Below, piece after piece: positions 25,708 through 34,138 of a stretch of DNA of 47,172 nt. A program made the position numbers and the translations under genes. A model generated the notes under the pieces. It was not told where the DNA came from. It saw nothing but the letters and a program-made list of their open reading frames with translations, and made no database searches. The first letter of the stretch is position 1. Each line of letters begins with the position of its first letter. The DNA lies in the NCBI GenBank assembly GCA_964393975.1, contig CAYMVO010000009.1, positions 1-47,172 on the forward strand. The letters are read 5' to 3'. This DNA is from CALVNN01 sp964393975 (GTDB lineage Bacteria > Bacillota > Clostridia > Christensenellales > UBA1242).

Positions 25708-25737
25708 ACCTTTACCTTTATAGGTAGAGGTTTTTTT
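25708..25737 (+). terminator. Intrinsic terminator
   Basis: ACCTTTACC pairs with GGTAGAGGT across TTTATA (one G-U pair), followed by seven T. Confidence 0.9.
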
Positions 25738-26001
25738 AAATGATTTGCTATTAGTGATTTTTAATCTTTTAATATCACAACATTTATTTTGTGTGAATGG
25801 GCAGTGCAAGTATTAAGTGCTATCATATTCTTGGTTGTAAAAGAATTAAAATTGACTTCTACAATAAAAATCAATAAATATGCAAACATTTTAGACTGTA
25901 AGCATTTGATTATAGTAAAAACATTACCTTTTTGGGCAAATATGTTTCTCTGCGTCTGAGGTGTGGAGGTCAATTTTTTTAGATTATTTGCATAAAAGTT
26001 G
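25738..26001. other. AT-rich spacer upstream of ctsR
   Basis: No coding region or clear RNA structure seen; the ctsR promoter begins at its right end. Confidence 0.5.
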
Positions 26002-26030
26002 TTGACAAGGTATATAATAAGTGATATAAT
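26002..26030 (+). promoter_or_regulatory. Consensus promoter of ctsR-clpC
   Basis: TTGACA (26002-26007) and TATAAT (26025-26030) are separated by 17 bp, a full consensus vegetative promoter. Confidence 0.92.
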
Positions 26031-26033
26031 AAA

Positions 26034-26050
26034 GGTCAAAGATAGTCAAA
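26034..26050 (+). promoter_or_regulatory. CtsR operator (heptad direct repeat)
   Basis: GGTCAAA GAT AGTCAAA matches the known CtsR box (A/G)GTCAAA-N3-(A/G)GTCAAA. It lies just downstream of the -10 at the transcription start, where CtsR would block transcription until heat shock. Confidence 0.93.
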
Positions 26051-26063
26051 GAAGGTGATTTAG

Positions 26064-26513
26064 ATGAATAGTATAAGCGATATTATAGAAAAATTTATTT
26101 TGGATACGATAAAGCAAGATGAAGAGGTCGCTTTATCTAGAAATGAATTAGCTAATTTTTTTGGGTGCTCACCTAGTCAAATAAACTATGTGCTTAGCAC
26201 TAGATTTACGCTGGATAGGGGTTTTGATGTCACTAGTCAGCGTGGCGGAGGAGGGTATATTAGACTAGTTCGCGTGAGTGAAGATTCGCTTGTGAGTACG
26301 GTTTTAAATAGGCTAAAAAAACCTATTGATTATCTTGGAGCGAAGCATATTTTGGAAAATTTGGTTTATAATGGGGTGCTAGATGAGGTGGAGTCGGATG
26401 TTTTATCTTTGGCAGTGTCCGACAAAGCGTTATCTAATCCTATTAATAATGAAGATTATTTGCGTAGTCAAATCTTAAAAAATGTGTTAATCAATTTAAA
26501 AAGGGGAAAGTAG
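26064..26513 (+). CDS. ctsR: Transcriptional repressor CtsR
   Basis: The 149-residue protein has the CtsR N-terminal helix-turn-helix (NELANFFGCSPSQINYVLSTRF) and the glycine-rich wing SQRGGGGYIRL that senses heat, then the C-terminal helical domain. CtsR represses clp genes in low-GC Gram-positives. Its own operator lies 14 bp upstream, so it is autoregulated. mcsA and mcsB, which normally follow, are absent; clpC starts 1 nt after the stop. Confidence 0.95.
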   Translation: MNSISDIIEKFILDTIKQDEEVALSRNELANFFGCSPSQINYVLSTRFTLDRGFDVTSQRGGGGYIRLVRVSEDSLVSTVLNRLKKPIDYLGAKHILENLVYNGVLDEVESDVLSLAVSDKALSNPINNEDYLRSQILKNVLINLKRGK

Positions 26514-26514
26514 T

Positions 26515-28809
26515 ATGTTTGGAGATATAAAGATTACAATGGGTGTACAAAGGGTGATTAACGAGGCAGAAAGAGTCTTGGAGTTTACACTTGGTAGTAA
26601 AATAGATAGCACTCATTTGTTATACGGGCTTAGCGCTAGTAAAGGTAGCGTTAGCAGTAATATATTAAATAATTACGGTATCACACCTAATAGGATATGG
26701 AGTTATCTAAATACAAACTCTACACCTCAAATCTTTTTCGGTATGGGACGTGTGGAGTTTAGCAACGGCAGTCTTGCCATTATCAAAAATGCTGGATATG
26801 TCGCAAGACAAACGGGTTCGGATGTGATAGGGACGGAACATTTGCTCTTTGCACTCGTGAGTCAAAGAGATTGTAATGCGGTAAAACTCATTGAGGGATA
26901 TTTTCACGTAAGCAGTGAGGATATAAAGGAAAATTTATTTCAATTTTTCAAAGAGGTGGTCGGTGATACTTCTTCACCTACTGTCGGCAATGACAATCAA
27001 GTAGTTGACAAGGCTAACGGCGTCAATAGTTCTCTCCCTGAGGCGCTTGTAGACCTTGGCGTAGATATGACAGAGCAGGCTAGACAAGGCAAGATAGATA
27101 CAATTATAGGTCGTGACGCTGAGATAGAGCGAGCGGTGGAAATCTTGTGCCGTAAGACCAAAAATAACCCTATCCTTATAGGTGAGGCGGGCGTAGGTAA
27201 GTCGGCTATTGCGGAAGGGTTAGCACTGCGTATTGCGAAAGGTGATGTTCCTGATGACCTAAAAGGGAAGACCGTGTTTAATTTGCAAATCGGTTCGTTA
27301 ATGGCAGGTACTAAATATCGTGGTACTATGGAAGAAAAATTAAAAAATGCTATTGATGCTATTGTTAGTAGTAAAAATATCATTGTGTTTATTGATGAGA
27401 TACACACTCTTGTGCAAGCGGGCGGTGATAAAGGCGAGGTGAGTCCTGCCGATATGCTAAAGCCATATTTGGCAAGAGGTGAGATGCAGACTATCGGTGC
27501 AACAACCACTGATGAATATAGAAAGTTTATTGAAAAAGATAAGGCGTTAGAGCGAAGGTTTCAACCTATTATGGTGGAACCTCCTTCCGTACAAGACACA
27601 ATCAAGATTTTGCAAGGCATAAAGGAAGGGTTTGAAAAGTATCATAAGGTCACCATTAGTGACGAGGCAATCAAGTGCGCGGTGTCGCTATCCGATAGGT
27701 ATATCACGGATAGAAATCTACCTGACAAGGCGATTGATTTGATAGACGAGGCGAGCAGTAGGGCAAAGGTTAGGAGTCGTGACGGCAATGCGGTCATAAC
27801 CGATGAGGATATTTCTAGCATTGTGTCAAAATGGACCGGTATTCCTGTAAGTAAGATTGGCGAGACAGAAGCGGAAAAACTCAAAAACCTAGAAAACATT
27901 TTGCACAAGAGAGTGATTGGACAAGATGAGGCGGTCACTGAGGTGTCAAAGGCGCTTAGAAGGGCGAGGATAGGTCTCCAAGATAAAAACCGTCCTATTG
28001 GTTCATTCCTGTTTGTAGGTAAGACAGGCGTAGGTAAGACCGAACTATGTAAGGCGCTAGCTGAGGCTATGTTTGATAGTGAAAACGCTATGATTAGACT
28101 AGATATGAGTGAGTATATGGAGAGTCATTCCGTCGCAAAACTCATTGGTGCGCCTCCAGGATACATTGGACACGATGACGGTGGGCAGTTGACCGAACAA
28201 GTACGAAAGAGACCATTTAGCGTTATTCTATTTGATGAGGTGGAAAAGGCACACCCTGATGTTATGAATATTTTGTTGCAACTATTAGATGACGGTAGGT
28301 TAACGGACAGTAAAGGTAGAGTGGTCAATTTTAAAAATACAATTATCATTTTGACCTCAAACCTTGGTGTGAGCGAACTCGGTAGAAAGCGGGAACTTGG
28401 GTTTAATGCGAGCGAAAATACCGAAGTGGACGAGTACGAGAGAACGAAAGAGATACTTTTGGATGCGGTAAAGAGGCACTTTAGACCTGAATTTATAAAT
28501 AGGCTAGACTCCATAATCGTATTCCATAGTCTAAATAAGTCGCAATTAGCAAGCATAGCTAAGATTATGATACAAAATGTCAATAAACGTTTGCAAGATA
28601 GGGGTATTACGCTAAAGTTTACCGAAAGTGCGTTAAAGCATATTGTGGATAATGGTACCGATTTGGAGTACGGAGCAAGACCACTTAAGCGTTTGATACA
28701 AAGAGAGATTGAGGATAATTTGGCGGACAAACTGCTAAATGGCGAGATTCACAACGGCGACACTATTACCGTGCGTGAGGAGAAGGGCAAGTTAGTTTTT
28801 AATAATTAG
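26515..28809 (+). CDS. clpC: AAA+ unfoldase ClpC lacking the middle (UVR) domain
   Basis: The 764-residue protein has an N-terminal Clp-N double repeat (to ~145), AAA domain 1 with GEAGVGKS (223) and DEIHTL, AAA domain 2 with GKTGVGKT (~502) and FDEVEKAHP, and a C-terminal D2-small domain. An LGF loop (~627) indicates pairing with ClpP. Between AKVRSR (~419) and the VSKWTGIP strand only a few residues remain, whereas Bacillus ClpC has a coiled M domain with a UVR motif that binds the adaptors MecA and McsB. The domain loss accompanies the missing mcsAB genes. Confidence 0.93.
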   Translation: MFGDIKITMGVQRVINEAERVLEFTLGSKIDSTHLLYGLSASKGSVSSNILNNYGITPNRIWSYLNTNSTPQIFFGMGRVEFSNGSLAIIKNAGYVARQTGSDVIGTEHLLFALVSQRDCNAVKLIEGYFHVSSEDIKENLFQFFKEVVGDTSSPTVGNDNQVVDKANGVNSSLPEALVDLGVDMTEQARQGKIDTIIGRDAEIERAVEILCRKTKNNPILIGEAGVGKSAIAEGLALRIAKGDVPDDLKGKTVFNLQIGSLMAGTKYRGTMEEKLKNAIDAIVSSKNIIVFIDEIHTLVQAGGDKGEVSPADMLKPYLARGEMQTIGATTTDEYRKFIEKDKALERRFQPIMVEPPSVQDTIKILQGIKEGFEKYHKVTISDEAIKCAVSLSDRYITDRNLPDKAIDLIDEASSRAKVRSRDGNAVITDEDISSIVSKWTGIPVSKIGETEAEKLKNLENILHKRVIGQDEAVTEVSKALRRARIGLQDKNRPIGSFLFVGKTGVGKTELCKALAEAMFDSENAMIRLDMSEYMESHSVAKLIGAPPGYIGHDDGGQLTEQVRKRPFSVILFDEVEKAHPDVMNILLQLLDDGRLTDSKGRVVNFKNTIIILTSNLGVSELGRKRELGFNASENTEVDEYERTKEILLDAVKRHFRPEFINRLDSIIVFHSLNKSQLASIAKIMIQNVNKRLQDRGITLKFTESALKHIVDNGTDLEYGARPLKRLIQREIEDNLADKLLNGEIHNGDTITVREEKGKLVFNN

Positions 28810-28818
28810 TAAATTTGC

Positions 28819-28847
28819 TTGCTAAGTGTAAAAAAATTTGGTAAAAT
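28819..28847 (+). promoter_or_regulatory. Promoter of hpf
   Basis: TTGCTA (28819-28824) and TAAAAT (28842-28847) are separated by 17 bp, between clpC and hpf. Confidence 0.6.
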
Positions 28848-28874
28848 ATAAGTATAAATTTAAGGAGGCTAACT

Positions 28875-29411
28875 ATGAAGATTGAAATTATTGGTAAAGA
28901 TTATAATATCTCTAATAGACTTAGAGAGGTCATTGAGAGTAAAGTGCAAAAGCTAAATCGTTACTTTGAGGATAATGCCGATATTAAGATTGTCTGCAAG
29001 CAACAAAAGGAACTTTACAAAATGGAGGTTAGCATTTCTTCTAAAGGTATGTTTTGGCGTGCCGAGGTCGGCAACAACGAAAATATGTATGTAAATATTG
29101 ACCTTGCATTACCTAAGATTGAAAGACAAATCGTTAAAAACAAAGAAAAGGTGAAGTCTCAATTGCGTGGCACCGCATTTGATGAGGATGTGTTTGAGTT
29201 TGTGCAAGAGCGCGAACTTTCTCCTATAAATGCCGTGGTAAAGCAAAAACGCTTTAGTTTGGGCGTGCCTATTACGACCGAAGATGCGCAAATGATGCTA
29301 GAGATGAGTGACCATAACTTTTACATTTATAACAATGTTGAGACTGGTCTCATCAATGTGATTTATCGTAGAAACGACGGCAAGTTTGGTAACATTGAGA
29401 TAGTGGAGTAG
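28875..29411 (+). CDS. hpf: Ribosome hibernation promoting factor, long form
   Basis: The 178-residue protein has the RaiA/HPF N-terminal domain (MKIEIIGKDYNISNRLREVI; KVQKLNRYF) and the C-terminal dimerisation domain (FSLGVPITTEDAQMMLEMSD ... NVIYRRNDGKFGNIEI). The long form dimerises 70S ribosomes into 100S in stationary phase. AAGGAGG precedes the start. Confidence 0.95.
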   Translation: MKIEIIGKDYNISNRLREVIESKVQKLNRYFEDNADIKIVCKQQKELYKMEVSISSKGMFWRAEVGNNENMYVNIDLALPKIERQIVKNKEKVKSQLRGTAFDEDVFEFVQERELSPINAVVKQKRFSLGVPITTEDAQMMLEMSDHNFYIYNNVETGLINVIYRRNDGKFGNIEIVE

Positions 29412-29456
29412 ACCTAAGAAAACCGATTTTTAGTTGGTAATTTTTGAAGCTAACAA

Positions 29457-29503
29457 AAAAAGGAACATCGCATTTGATTTGCATTTGCCTTGTTTCTTTT
29501 TTT
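29457..29503 (+). terminator. Intrinsic terminator after hpf
   Basis: AAAGGAACA (29459-29467) pairs with TGTTTCTTT (29491-29499) around an inner TTTGC-rich loop, followed by T. Confidence 0.7.
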
Positions 29504-29611
29504 AATGAGCTACAAAAGTGCTAGTACTAAGTCGGCTTTTTAAAGAAAAAATTGAATTTTTATGCCTAACTACGCTCACTAAGAAAGAATTTTACAAATT
29601 ATAAAATAAAT

Positions 29612-29748
29612 CAGGAGCAGAAGGTCCCTTAGTCGTTTTATGACTATATACCAAAAAAAGACAGTAAGGATTGGATGTTGCAAGCAAAAGACAAGTCTTT
29701 TAGAGTTATTACCGAATACTTTTTGGGGTGTTTGGTAATAATTTTTTT
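29612..29748 (+). promoter_or_regulatory. Structured leader ending in an attenuator
   Basis: The leader has hairpins TAGTC/GACTA (29633-29649) and AAAAGAC/GTCTTTT (29689-29704), then a 12-bp stem (29708-29719 with 29728-29739) and seven T. The T run ends one base before the ribosome binding site GAGGTG of the next gene. A terminator between promoter and start codon implies control by read-through. No known riboswitch class recognised. Confidence 0.55.
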
Positions 29749-29758
29749 GAGGTGTGAT

Positions 29759-30280
29759 ATGAATAAGACTTTGGAACATCTATGTAGGGTGTATTTAAAT
29801 AAGTGTCAAGCTTTTGTGCGGTATAGATTTTTATCGCAATTTTTCCGCGAAAAAGGGTACGGGTGTGGTGCTAGATATTTTTGCGATTTTGCAATAATGG
29901 AGTATAAGCGACTGTTGATTGTGAGTGATTTGATAAATGATATAAACGGCGAAAGTAAAGCATTTGAAGTAAATGTAATAGTGAAAAATCCGCTTGGGAG
30001 TGATACAGTGAAACAATTAGACTACGAAATTGAAAGGGCGGAAGGCAACAAAAGTAAATACGAAGTGTACGCAAAAGTAGCGTTTGATGAGGGGTACAGA
30101 GACGCTTCTCGTGTGATGATAATGCTAGCGGAGGCGGAATATAACCATTTGGCGTACTTGAAGGATATTAGATTGAGTCTAAGCGGGGAGGATGTGCGTT
30201 TGGAGTGTGATAGTTGTGGGTACGAGAGAAAAAGCAAAGATAAAGAATGTCCGCTATGTAAAAATGCATATAAATATTAA
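29759..30280 (+). CDS. Rubrerythrin-like protein with altered iron ligands
   Basis: GAGGTG precedes the ATG at 29759 (173 residues). Two four-helix-bundle halves with the rubrerythrin signposts FREKGYGCGARYF and AFDEGYRDASRVM are followed by a C-terminal CDSCGY...CPLC rubredoxin-type metal site. The first-helix iron ligand position reads NKCQAFVRYRF, where rubrerythrin has a GESQA glutamate. EAEYNHL in the last helix keeps E and H. It may not form the usual diiron site. Rubrerythrins reduce peroxide in anaerobes. Regulated by the attenuator upstream. Confidence 0.75.
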   Translation: MNKTLEHLCRVYLNKCQAFVRYRFLSQFFREKGYGCGARYFCDFAIMEYKRLLIVSDLINDINGESKAFEVNVIVKNPLGSDTVKQLDYEIERAEGNKSKYEVYAKVAFDEGYRDASRVMIMLAEAEYNHLAYLKDIRLSLSGEDVRLECDSCGYERKSKDKECPLCKNAYKY

Positions 30281-30287
30281 TGATAGT

Positions 30288-30330
30288 AAAAAACCGCAAA
30301 ATTTGCATAAAGATTTTACGGTTTTTTTAT
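30288..30330. terminator. Bidirectional terminator
   Basis: AAAACCGCAAAAT pairs with ATTTTACGGTTTT (one mismatch), with T runs in both directions; it separates convergent genes. Confidence 0.85.
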
Positions 30331-30349
30331 TGCCATAGGTGGCTTAAGA

Positions 30350-30748
30350 TTATAGAATATTTTGAAAGTTTATTTGAATAATATGACGCAAACTTTCTAT
30401 TTGTAGTATGGCAAGTTTGGTATGAATGTATGCTTCGAGTAAGTCTTCTTTTTCTAGATACGCTTTAGTCTCGGTGAGTTCTTTACCTAAGTCTTTCATA
30501 TCATTGTGGTTAAACATAAGGCATAACACACTCTCTCGCTCGTTCCAATAATCTAGTAGGGCAGATGTATTTTTGAGTATCTGTCCGCTATCGCTATTCG
30601 TATCTATTGATATTGTGATATCTGTTTGTATTTGTTTGAGTCTATTATCTATTGTATTTATAGTCTCTTTTGCGTATAAGACTTCAAATGTTGCTAAGAC
30701 GATTAGCATCAAAACCATAACTATAATAATTACAAATTTTTTATTCAT
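30350..30748 (-). CDS. DUF4363 family protein
   Basis: The 132-residue protein has one N-terminal transmembrane helix and a helical outer domain with DYWNERESVL, the HNDMKDLG stretch and an ending in NFQNIL, the pattern of DUF4363. It overlaps the end of the DUF421 gene (ATGA). The two families are commonly paired in Clostridia; role unknown. Confidence 0.75.
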   Translation of the reverse strand: MNKKFVIIIVMVLMLIVLATFEVLYAKETINTIDNRLKQIQTDITISIDTNSDSGQILKNTSALLDYWNERESVLCLMFNHNDMKDLGKELTETKAYLEKEDLLEAYIHTKLAILQIESLRHIIQINFQNIL

Positions 30749-31464
30749 TTGTCACCTCTTGTGTCCGCCAAGATTTGATTTAGCGTCATCTTTTTTTGTC
30801 CTCGTATTTGTAGCAAGATTTCGCCGTTTTCGGTGTAACTCATTATGATAATATCTTTAACGCTTGCGTTGTGGTCTTTCAAGAAAGTCTCGACATTTTC
30901 TTTTTGTAGTCGCAAAATCTTCATATTTTCATTACTAAACTTGCCGTCACTAATGATTATTGTCGGAAGGGAAGGCTCATCCTCTTTTATTTTTAAATCT
31001 TCACGAGTGACTGGTGTGTTGTCAGAGTTTGGTATAATGCTGATATTTCCGTTTGTCTCCATTATCACATACTGTACATCACTAAGACTTAGATATCCTG
31101 CGTATCTACACGCTTCCACTATATCATTAATGTTGACATTTAGTTTTTTTAAAGAGTCCTCAACAATGCCGTTTTCATCTACCAAAACGATTGGTCTACC
31201 ATTGAAAAATTCACGACTGCGTAGCCACTTGCAACTAATAAATGTTATTATAAAATGTAAGATTGCTAGTACTATAAGTGGCACTATTCCGTTTACGAGT
31301 GGTATCGATACGTCCGCCATAGGAATGGTGGCAAGGTCCGCAATGATGAGTGTTATAACGAGTTCAAAGGGTTGCATTTGTGCGATTTGGCGTTTGCCCA
31401 TTATACGCATTATGATAAGGGCGATGATATAAATTATTAAACACCTAACTATTACTGTAATCAT
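30745..31464 (-). CDS. DUF421 family membrane protein (YetF/YcaP-like)
   Basis: The 239-residue protein has three N-terminal transmembrane helices with IMGKRQIAQMQPFELVITLI, the hallmark of DUF421, and a cytoplasmic beta domain (REFFNGRPIVLVDENGIV; ACRYAGYLSLSDVQYVIMETNG). Known members are linked to spore envelope and stress, but the molecular role is not established. It lacks an obvious ribosome binding site. Confidence 0.88.
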   Translation of the reverse strand: MITVIVRCLIIYIIALIIMRIMGKRQIAQMQPFELVITLIIADLATIPMADVSIPLVNGIVPLIVLAILHFIITFISCKWLRSREFFNGRPIVLVDENGIVEDSLKKLNVNINDIVEACRYAGYLSLSDVQYVIMETNGNISIIPNSDNTPVTREDLKIKEDEPSLPTIIISDGKFSNENMKILRLQKENVETFLKDHNASVKDIIIMSYTENGEILLQIRGQKKMTLNQILADTRGDK

Positions 31465-31502
31465 ACTATAGTCTTGTGTAAAGTTTTTAGTTTTATGCAG
31501 TA

Positions 31503-33005
31503 TTATTTTATTTTGTTAGGTTTAGTGCGGACAAAGAAACTTTTTATCTCTACTATATTAAATATGTAACACAAAAACGCATACAATATCACCGATAGTC
31601 CACCGCTTAGTATGATATTGACTAGAGTCGGTAGTAGTAGCGATAATATCCCGTATAAATTTTGCATAAGAAGTGTCACGGGTACGGCAATTAGTATTAG
31701 ATATAGACTTTTGGTGCGGTAGTTTAGGCTTGGTACGGCTTTTTCTATCATTCGCAAATTTAAAAGTGTCGCCATTAGCATACACCCGCCCATCCCAACT
31801 ATCATACTTTCTATGCCAATATATTTTGGTAAAAACCACAACGCTAGTAGCATAAATACTACGCCGATTATAAAGTTTTTCATAGATTTTACCTCTAGAT
31901 TTAATGAGTTTAGTATAGTCATAGAAATACCACTCACACAAATAGGTATCATTACCCACGCTGAGTTTGTTAGATAAACGCCTGCTTGCGCGTTGTCAAA
32001 TAAAATAGTGCAGATAGGTTCGCCGAGTGCTATGTATGCGGGTATGCAAAGCGACGCTACAAAAAAGCTAAATAGTATAGACGTCTGTATCCTTTTTGTT
32101 ATGTGCGATTGGTCGTTGGATGCGTGCGCAGAGGCGAGGTCGGGTATAAGTGCCATAGCTAAAGATCCTACTATTGTCGACGGAAGAAATAGTAAAGGAT
32201 AGGTCATACCCATTGCTACCCCAAACTGCATAAGCGCCTGCTCGCTCGTGTAACCTGCTGATATCATTCGCAAGGGTACGACTATTGCGACGATAGGTTG
32301 GATGAGACTAGTCAGTATGCGTACACCCGTGATAGATGCGGACGGGGCGATGACATTTTTGTATGCTCCTTTTGGCGAAGCGAGTGAGAAACCGCTTTTG
32401 AAATAGACAATTGTGATAATAATAAATGATATCATACACGCAATTGTTAGTGATATGCTAGCTATCAAGGAACCGTCTACCGTCTTGAATAAAAATGATA
32501 ACGCTAGTACGCATATAATTATTCGGCTAAGTTGCTCAATTAACTCTACAAAGCACACAATAAAATATCTTTTGTTACCCCATAGCACACCTCTAAACAC
32601 CGAGTACGCACTGCTAAAGACGACCGCCGGTAGTAGTGAGATGAGTATAAACGCGCAACGTGTGTCGGGGAATAAAATGGTGAGGTGTCTATTGAATATA
32701 ACGAGGACAAGACATAATACAATAGCGACTAGTCCACCTGTTATTAGCGATGCGGTGACCATAGAATTTTGTTTTTGGCGCTTGTTTTGTGCGGTGTATT
32801 CGGCGGTGAGTTTTGATACTGTTAGGGGTAGTCCGCTACTCACTGCGGTGAGAAGAACAACAAAAACAGAGAATGCGATTTGATAAAGTCCCAAGTCTAC
32901 CTCGCCTATTGTCCTCGCTAAGTATATCCTAAATAAAAAACCGCTCGCGCGAGTCAACACGCTAAATACGGTAATGAGGGCTACTGCTTTAAAAAGCGAC
33001 TTCAT
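31503..33005 (-). CDS. spoVB: SpoVB-type lipid/polysaccharide flippase (MATE-MOP superfamily)
   Basis: The start at 33005 is set by AGGAGAC upstream of MKSLFKAV. The 500-residue protein has 12-14 transmembrane helices and the SpoVB start pattern (TVFSVLTRASGFLFRIYLARTIG, then LGLYQIAF). These proteins flip lipid-linked cell wall or exopolysaccharide precursors; SpoVB acts in spore cortex synthesis. Orthology to SpoVB rather than another MOP flippase is likely but not proven. Confidence 0.8.
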   Translation of the reverse strand: MKSLFKAVALITVFSVLTRASGFLFRIYLARTIGEVDLGLYQIAFSVFVVLLTAVSSGLPLTVSKLTAEYTAQNKRQKQNSMVTASLITGGLVAIVLCLVLVIFNRHLTILFPDTRCAFILISLLPAVVFSSAYSVFRGVLWGNKRYFIVCFVELIEQLSRIIICVLALSFLFKTVDGSLIASISLTIACMISFIIITIVYFKSGFSLASPKGAYKNVIAPSASITGVRILTSLIQPIVAIVVPLRMISAGYTSEQALMQFGVAMGMTYPLLFLPSTIVGSLAMALIPDLASAHASNDQSHITKRIQTSILFSFFVASLCIPAYIALGEPICTILFDNAQAGVYLTNSAWVMIPICVSGISMTILNSLNLEVKSMKNFIIGVVFMLLALWFLPKYIGIESMIVGMGGCMLMATLLNLRMIEKAVPSLNYRTKSLYLILIAVPVTLLMQNLYGILSLLLPTLVNIILSGGLSVILYAFLCYIFNIVEIKSFFVRTKPNKIK

Positions 33006-33068
33006 AATTTGTCTCCTAGATAAATTTGTATATTTTATGTGGTAAATTTTCAATATATTAAATTTTCA

Positions 33069-33097
33069 TAGACAATTTTTTTTGTGTGTGGTATAAT
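33069..33097 (+). promoter_or_regulatory. Promoter of the Nudix gene
   Basis: TAGACA (33069-33074) and TATAAT (33092-33097) are separated by 17 bp. Confidence 0.75.
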
Positions 33098-33123
33098 ATT
33101 TATTATCTAAATAAAAGGAATTT

Positions 33124-33714
33124 ATGAGAATGGAAAATTTACAAGAAATAAAAAATAAAATTCAAAAAAACGATTTGACTACGGAACAAGTATACGAACT
33201 TATAAAAGATTTGGACGCTTTTGATATGATGACATTGAGTAAAGAGGTCGGTTATCTCGCTTTGTTTAAAAAATGTATGGGTAAATTGTACAAAAAATTC
33301 ATTCCTATTTTTTGTGGTGCGGTAGTGTTTGTTAGAAATGAAAAAGGTCAAGTGCTTTTACAACATAGGTCGGATAATGATTTGTGGGGGATACTCGGTG
33401 GATTTCAAGAGGTGGGCGAGTCATTTGCTCAAAACGCTATACGTGAGGCGTATGAGGAGTCTGGCTTGATTATAAAAGAAGAAGATTTGATTTTGCTCGA
33501 CGTTGTGTCGGGTGAGAGTCGTAGACATCTCTATAATGGCGATGAGGTCAGCTATATCAACGCCGCCGTCTTTGTGGCTAATAAATACGAAGGGGAGCCT
33601 AGAGTGGATAGTGAGTCAAAGGAGTTGCGCTTTTTTGATATAGACAATCTACCTAAAAACTTGTACGATGTAGACTTGTTTGAGGTGCTATTAAAAAATG
33701 TAGATAAGTTTTAA
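33124..33714 (+). CDS. Nudix hydrolase
   Basis: The 196-residue protein has a complete Nudix box, GGFQEVGE ... REAYEESGL (~residues 92-115), preceded by the VLLQHRSDNDLWGI strand. It begins with a ~60-residue helical extension. Nudix enzymes cleave nucleoside diphosphates linked to other groups; the substrate is unknown. The start may be 33124 or 33130 (the latter spaced better from AAAAGGAA). A terminator follows. Confidence 0.88.
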   Translation: MRMENLQEIKNKIQKNDLTTEQVYELIKDLDAFDMMTLSKEVGYLALFKKCMGKLYKKFIPIFCGAVVFVRNEKGQVLLQHRSDNDLWGILGGFQEVGESFAQNAIREAYEESGLIIKEEDLILLDVVSGESRRHLYNGDEVSYINAAVFVANKYEGEPRVDSESKELRFFDIDNLPKNLYDVDLFEVLLKNVDKF

Positions 33715-33717
33715 TAA

Positions 33718-33790
33718 AAAAAAGGACTTATGCTTTTATGAAGAGGTCACAATGTAATCGCTTCATTTTTATATGCAAGTCCTTTTGTGT
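33718..33790 (+). terminator. Terminator of the Nudix gene, overlapping the left direct repeat
   Basis: AAAAGGACTT (33720-33729) pairs with AAGTCCTTTT (33777-33786) and ATGAAG with CTTCAT inside. Only the inner and 3' parts recur in the right-hand repeat copy. Confidence 0.65.
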
Positions 33791-33861
33791 TTTTAGTAGA
33801 AAAGATTTTATTTTGTCGACTTTGAGTGATTACTGCATACATTTAAAAAGTATGTAAAAAT
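33739..33861. repeat. 123-bp direct repeat, left copy
   Basis: It matches 36195-36317 with two mismatches. It contains the 3' half of the Nudix terminator and the last 54 bp of the GATase gene in minus orientation, i.e. a dead copy of that gene's end. Confidence 0.9.
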
Positions 33862-34090
33862 TGGGTTTAACTTCATAATATCTATTTATTTTGTAGTTTT
33901 TTTATAAAAATAATTTATGAATTATTGAAATAAATAACAATTATAAATCAAACTAACATAACTAATGACTTGATATGTACTTTTCAAAAGTTAGATAAAA
34001 TTAATACGTATGCTTTTTGATAAACTTACACTTTAAAATTGTTTAATTATTTTGAGTTAAATTGGGGTTTAGGGAAAATTTGTGCAATGA
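33862..34090. other. Very AT-rich cassette leader
   Basis: No ORF or clear structure is seen here; the cassette promoter follows directly. Confidence 0.5.
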
Positions 34091-34119
34091 TTGACATATT
34101 AAAGGTTTTATGATATTAT
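34091..34119 (+). promoter_or_regulatory. Cassette promoter
   Basis: TTGACA (34091-34096) and TATTAT (34114-34119) are separated by 17 bp. Confidence 0.8.
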
Positions 34120-34138
34120 AAAGGTTGGGGGTGTAAGA

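Noticed and set aside
28125..28730. 201-codon minus-strand ORF inside clpC
   Set aside because: Shadow of the highly conserved ClpC second AAA domain.
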